Shown: piece by piece, positions 6,294 through 8,641 of the stretch
Layout of the letters: each line of letters starts with the position of its first letter
Position numbering within the stretch: position 1 is the stretch's first letter
Assembly (NCBI GenBank): GCA_019747165.1
Contig: JAIERC010000346.1
Location: 1 to 8,641, forward strand
Direction: 5' to 3'
Source of the DNA: Sphingomonas sp.
Lineage (GTDB): Bacteria; Pseudomonadota; Alphaproteobacteria; Sphingomonadales; Sphingomonadaceae
Length of the DNA: 8,641 bases
Notes under the pieces: generated by a model
Database searches by the model: none
What the model saw: only the letters and a program-made list of their open reading frames with translations
Told to the model about the DNA's origin: nothing
Position numbers and translations under genes: made by a program

Positions 6294-7232
6294 TCATCCC
6301 CGGACGCGGCGGCGATACTCTGCCGGGGTAACCCCCATTCGTTCGCGGAAACGCGCGGAAAAATGGGCATGGGTGGCAAAGCCAGATTTTTGCGCGATTT
6401 CGGCGATTGGCGCGTTGCTATGCTGCAACAAATGCTGTGCAGCGCGCAGCCGTTCGTTGAGCAGAAAGGCATAAGGCGGCAGCCCCGTGCTTTCGCGAAA
6501 TGCCCGAACGAAATGATACCGACTATAGCCAGCGATCTGGGCAAGATCGCTGAGCGAAATCCGCTCGGCCAGATTGCCACGCACAAAGTCACGCACTCGC
6601 GCGATCGTCGGCCGCGTCAGCATCAGCTTAGCTGGTTCCCGGAATGCTGCGCCACTGGTCGACGTGGTGGCTAACCGAATCAACAACGCATCCAGATAAA
6701 ATTCGGCAACCGTGTCCCATTCGGGCTGCCCGCGCGAAGCGAGCATCAATTCGAACAACCGGGCAACATGCGGATCCGGCCGACCAATCGCCTCCGCAAA
6801 TCCAACGCTGCGTGGATCACGATCAAAATTCTCCGCGACCATGCCAGCAAAGCGATCGGGCGCGACATAGAGATGAGCAAAGGCAATCGGGCCCTGTGTC
6901 TGCCAACGATAGGTGCTGCCGCTTTCAACCGTCGTGCTGGCCCCCTCTAGCGCATCGACAGTCCGGCGCGGCCCGCCGCCGGTGCGCTCGATTCGCTTTG
7001 GACCGCCCTGGTGCAGAATGATGAGATGATGATCGAGCGCCGGCTGGCGCATATCCGGATTGGTATCCGACCAGGATTGCAGCGAGGCGCGATCGAGATA
7101 AGCCGGTTCAGGAAAATGCGTCGCTTCATCGAACGCCATCGCCCCCGAATAGCGCGTCAATGGCGCAGACATCGCCCAGTCGCGCCATTGTTCGGGGCGA
7201 ATCTTCGTTGAACTCAAATCGACAACTGACAC
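6294..7232 (-). CDS. AraC-family transcriptional regulator (second)
   Basis: A 312-residue regulator not closely similar to the one at 4331. The N-terminal part (about 1-195) is a ligand-sensing domain including LDHHLIILHQGGPKRIER and GSTYRWQTQGPIAFAHLYV. The C-terminal 100 residues are the AraC/XylS DNA-binding domain. Its first helix-turn-helix unit is RISLSDLAQIAGYSRYHFVR, its second is APIAEIAQKSGFATHAHFSA, and the signature FRERMGVTPAEYRRR follows. I chose GTG 7232 because GGGAGG lies 9 bases upstream. A TTG at 7262 would add 10 residues, and an ATG at 7172 would start 20 residues later. It converges on the outer-membrane barrel gene. A 199-base gap with a dyad and a possible promoter lies upstream, so it is probably transcribed alone. 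Its ligand and target are unknown. Confidence 0.92.
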   Translation of the reverse strand: MSVVDLSSTKIRPEQWRDWAMSAPLTRYSGAMAFDEATHFPEPAYLDRASLQSWSDTNPDMRQPALDHHLIILHQGGPKRIERTGGGPRRTVDALEGASTTVESGSTYRWQTQGPIAFAHLYVAPDRFAGMVAENFDRDPRSVGFAEAIGRPDPHVARLFELMLASRGQPEWDTVAEFYLDALLIRLATTSTSGAAFREPAKLMLTRPTIARVRDFVRGNLAERISLSDLAQIAGYSRYHFVRAFRESTGLPPYAFLLNERLRAAQHLLQHSNAPIAEIAQKSGFATHAHFSARFRERMGVTPAEYRRRVRG

Positions 7233-7268
7233 GGTACGCACCCTCCCAAGAGCTTTCCGCAACAGTTG

Positions 7269-7296
7269 ACGATAGGGGCATTACCTTGCCGAGCAA
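7269..7296 (-). promoter_or_regulatory. Possible promoter for the second AraC-type gene
   Basis: On the minus strand TTGCTC (7291-7296) and TATCGT (7269-7274) are 16 bases apart, a weak sigma-70-like pair. It would start transcription near 7262, about 30 bases before the GTG. The match to consensus is partial. Confidence 0.25.
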
Positions 7297-7323
7297 CCGA
7301 CGAAACCGTCTGAATGTGCGACA

Positions 7324-7346
7324 GATTCGAATTATGGTATCGAATC
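7324..7346. promoter_or_regulatory. Perfect 7-9-7 dyad upstream of the second AraC-type gene
   Basis: GATTCGA (7324-7330) and TCGAATC (7340-7346) form a perfect inverted repeat around a 9-base AT-rich spacer. The centre is about 103 bases upstream of the gene start and just upstream of the promoter candidate. This spacing fits binding of a dimeric regulator to one DNA face. The protein that binds is unknown. Confidence 0.4.
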
Positions 7347-7365
7347 GTCTTCAAAGCCGCGTCGG

Positions 7366-7396
7366 CAGCGGCCTTGGGGCTTTAATCCAGCCGCTG
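7366..7396 (-). terminator. Inverted repeat downstream of the 123-residue orphan
   Basis: CAGCGGC (7366-7372) pairs with GCCGCTG (7390-7396): a perfect 7-bp stem with a 17-base loop, starting 35 bases after the orphan's stop codon. It is not followed by a T-run. It might end or stabilise the three-gene minus-strand transcript. The long loop makes this weak. Confidence 0.3.
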
Positions 7397-7431
7397 ATCA
7401 AGACGGCAGCAGGGCTATGATATGATCGGCG

Positions 7432-7803
7432 CTATCGTCGGCGCAGCCGGGCAGCCAGGCTCCGCAGGGCCGGCTTCTGCGGCGTGATTGCCAATCGGCT
7501 TTCGCTGTCGCCGCTATGGTGATCAAAATAAACGACGTCGCCATTCTCGATCACCTTGAGCCGGGCATAGGGCAGACGGGGGGATATTTCTTGCCGCGCC
7601 AACGTTTCGGGATCGATGATGCAGATCGTGAACCCGCCCGAAACGAAGCTGGAGGCGTAAACCTTGCCCTCATGAAACAAGGCCGGCGGCAAGTAGCGAT
7701 AATTGCCGCGCGGTTCACGGCCATCAATCTTCAGCAAGCCACAGCCCGGGCCACCCTTGCCGACTTCCAGAATGTCATCCCAGTTGAGCCGTTCGTCCGT
7801 CAT
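7432..7803 (-). CDS. Hypothetical 123-residue protein
   Basis: I do not recognise this protein. It has no signal peptide or membrane segment. Residues 20-105 alternate short strands and turns (LLKIDGREPRG, ALFHEGKVYASSF, FTICIIDPETLAR, RLKVIENGDVVYFDHHSGD), reminiscent of one or two blades of a beta-propeller. The C-terminus is strongly basic (RSLAARLRRR). A single Cys pair sits at 21 and 61. I chose ATG 7803; a GTG directly before it is also possible, and GGGA lies about 9 bases upstream. It starts 30 bases after the stop of the phosphatase gene, so the two are probably co-transcribed. The coding frame is on the same strand as its neighbours and ends cleanly. The opposite-strand frame is shorter and less protein-like. 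Confidence 0.65.
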   Translation of the reverse strand: MTDERLNWDDILEVGKGGPGCGLLKIDGREPRGNYRYLPPALFHEGKVYASSFVSGGFTICIIDPETLARQEISPRLPYARLKVIENGDVVYFDHHSGDSESRLAITPQKPALRSLAARLRRR

Positions 7804-7833
7804 CACTCTGTGTCCCGCATTGATGCCTGCACG

Positions 7834-8619
7834 TCATTTATCGCCATGTACCAGAATCTTGGCTCGATCCGCCAGCCGCGCGACGGCGGCACTGTGGATG
7901 CCGGGGGTGGTCGCCAGCAGCCCAAAGGCCTGAGCGCTGGGCGTATTAAAGGCAAGCGGCGCGCCAAACGCATCGGTCACCGACGCCCCGGCCTCCATCG
8001 CGATCAACGCAGCGGCGGCAATGTCCCATTCAAAGCCCCAGCGCAGCGTTGCCACCAGATCTGCCTCATCGGCGGCGACCATCGCAATTCTGAGTGCGAT
8101 CGAATTGGGTTTGGCGACCAGCACCAGATCGCTGTCGGCGCTGGGCAGCACATCATTGGGAACACGCGCACCAGCAAATGCCGTGCGCGAACCGGCACGC
8201 ACCGGCTGGCCGTTGCGCTGGGCGCCCGCCCCCATCGCCGCGCGCCACACTTCGCCGCGCGCCGGGGCATCGAGCACGCCGATCACTGGCAGCCCCTGAT
8301 CGACCAGCGCAATCGACACCGCCCAGCCCGGTCGACCGCGCAGATAATCGCGAGTGCCATCAATCGGATCGACCACCCACAAGCGCCGACAGGCGAGCCG
8401 ATCCGCATTGTCGGCGGTTTCCTCGGACAGCCAGCCCGCTTCGGGATCGAGCGCAAACAATCGGGTGCGGAGCAACGCATCGACCTCCAGATCGATATCG
8501 CTGACCGGGTTGCCGGGCGATTTCTCCCAGCGGCTGAAATCGTCGCTCCAGCGCGCCATGGCCAAGCGGCCGGCTTCGGCGGCGATCGCCGCGACGGCAT
8601 CGACCAGGGTATCAGCCAC
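7834..8619 (-). CDS. Inositol-monophosphatase-family phosphatase
   Basis: A 261-residue, Mg-dependent, Li-sensitive-type sugar or nucleotide phosphatase with the three hallmark motifs. Residues 63-68 are WLSEET, with the metal-binding Glu. Residues 81-92 contain DPIDGT, with Asp84 and Asp87 as metal ligands. Residues 198-210 are WDIAAAALIAMEAG, with Asp199 closing the active site. The N-terminal SDIDLEVD (40-47) matches the substrate/metal region. The length is normal for the family. Members next to PmbA in alphaproteobacteria are often annotated as CysQ (3'(2'),5'-bisphosphate nucleotidase) or histidinol phosphatase, and the sequence alone does not decide. The start is GTG 8619, overlapping the end of the upstream gene by 8 bases, which points to translational coupling. 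Confidence 0.93.
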   Translation of the reverse strand: MADTLVDAVAAIAAEAGRLAMARWSDDFSRWEKSPGNPVSDIDLEVDALLRTRLFALDPEAGWLSEETADNADRLACRRLWVVDPIDGTRDYLRGRPGWAVSIALVDQGLPVIGVLDAPARGEVWRAAMGAGAQRNGQPVRAGSRTAFAGARVPNDVLPSADSDLVLVAKPNSIALRIAMVAADEADLVATLRWGFEWDIAAAALIAMEAGASVTDAFGAPLAFNTPSAQAFGLLATTPGIHSAAVARLADRAKILVHGDK

Positions 8620-8641
8620 TCGCCACCGTCATCCCCTCCAC
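8612..8641 (-). CDS. C-terminal end of an upstream gene, possibly PmbA/TldE-like
   Basis: The window edge cuts this gene. The last nine codons read VEGMTVASG and then TGA (8612-8614). The stop overlaps the phosphatase GTG start (GTGGCTGA, 8612-8619). 'EGMTVA' at the extreme C-terminus followed by an inositol-monophosphatase-family gene fits the PmbA/TldE metalloprotease subunit of alphaproteobacteria, which I recall in this arrangement. Nine residues are too few to prove it. Confidence 0.5.
   Translation of the reverse strand: MEGMTVASG

Noticed and set aside
6014..6592. Minus-strand frame (192 codons) spanning the barrel and AraC 3' ends
   Set aside because: It crosses two well-supported genes in other frames and has no recognisable domain.
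6072..6674. Plus-strand frame (200 codons) across the convergent gene ends
   Set aside because: It is a shadow of the barrel and second AraC frames with no ribosome site or domain.

Overview
The window is GC-rich, densely coded chromosomal DNA that looks like an alphaproteobacterium of the Sphingomonadales. The main signs are a TonB-dependent receptor with the 'DIVVTG' TonB box typical of that order, a REP-like palindrome built on a CTGAGC/GTCGAAGG core, and the gene pair [PmbA-like C-terminus]-[inositol-monophosphatase-family protein]. I see no tRNA, rRNA, CRISPR array, insertion sequence or phage gene. The seven complete genes and one gene remnant look intact.

Layout. (1) Bases 1-88 are a non-coding 3' flank with two palindromes. 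(2) Bases 89-3544, minus strand, hold a two-gene operon. A 405-residue secreted protein of unknown function comes first and a ZnuD-like TonB-dependent outer-membrane receptor follows, separated by 27 bases. (3) Bases 3545-3779 are a divergent intergenic region with an AT-rich island. (4) Bases 3780-6256, plus strand, hold a small predicted dimeric alpha-beta-barrel protein, an AraC-family regulator and a secreted outer-membrane barrel of the 'MetA-pathway of phenol degradation' type. (5) Bases 6294-7232, minus strand, hold a second, unrelated AraC-family regulator that converges on the barrel gene. (6) Bases 7432-8641, minus strand, hold the last codons of a PmbA/TldE-like protease, an inositol-monophosphatase-family phosphatase overlapping it by 8 bases, and a 123-residue orphan. 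These three are probably co-transcribed.

How the genes may work together. The receptor and the secreted protein are probably an uptake unit. The secreted protein has a C-x5-H-x3-H-x6-C cluster and the receptor has a methionine-rich N-terminal linker, so a metal ligand is a reasonable guess, though no substrate is shown. The AraC regulator and barrel on the plus strand may respond to and admit a small hydrophobic compound. No catabolic enzyme lies in the window to confirm that.

The most unusual feature is non-coding information inside a gene. The first 46 codons of the receptor gene (2164-2301) contain four consecutive perfect inverted repeats with arms of 10, 12, 7 and 12 bp. The first holds the start codon in its stem. 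This suggests RNA-level control of receptor synthesis, possibly linked to translation of the upstream gene.
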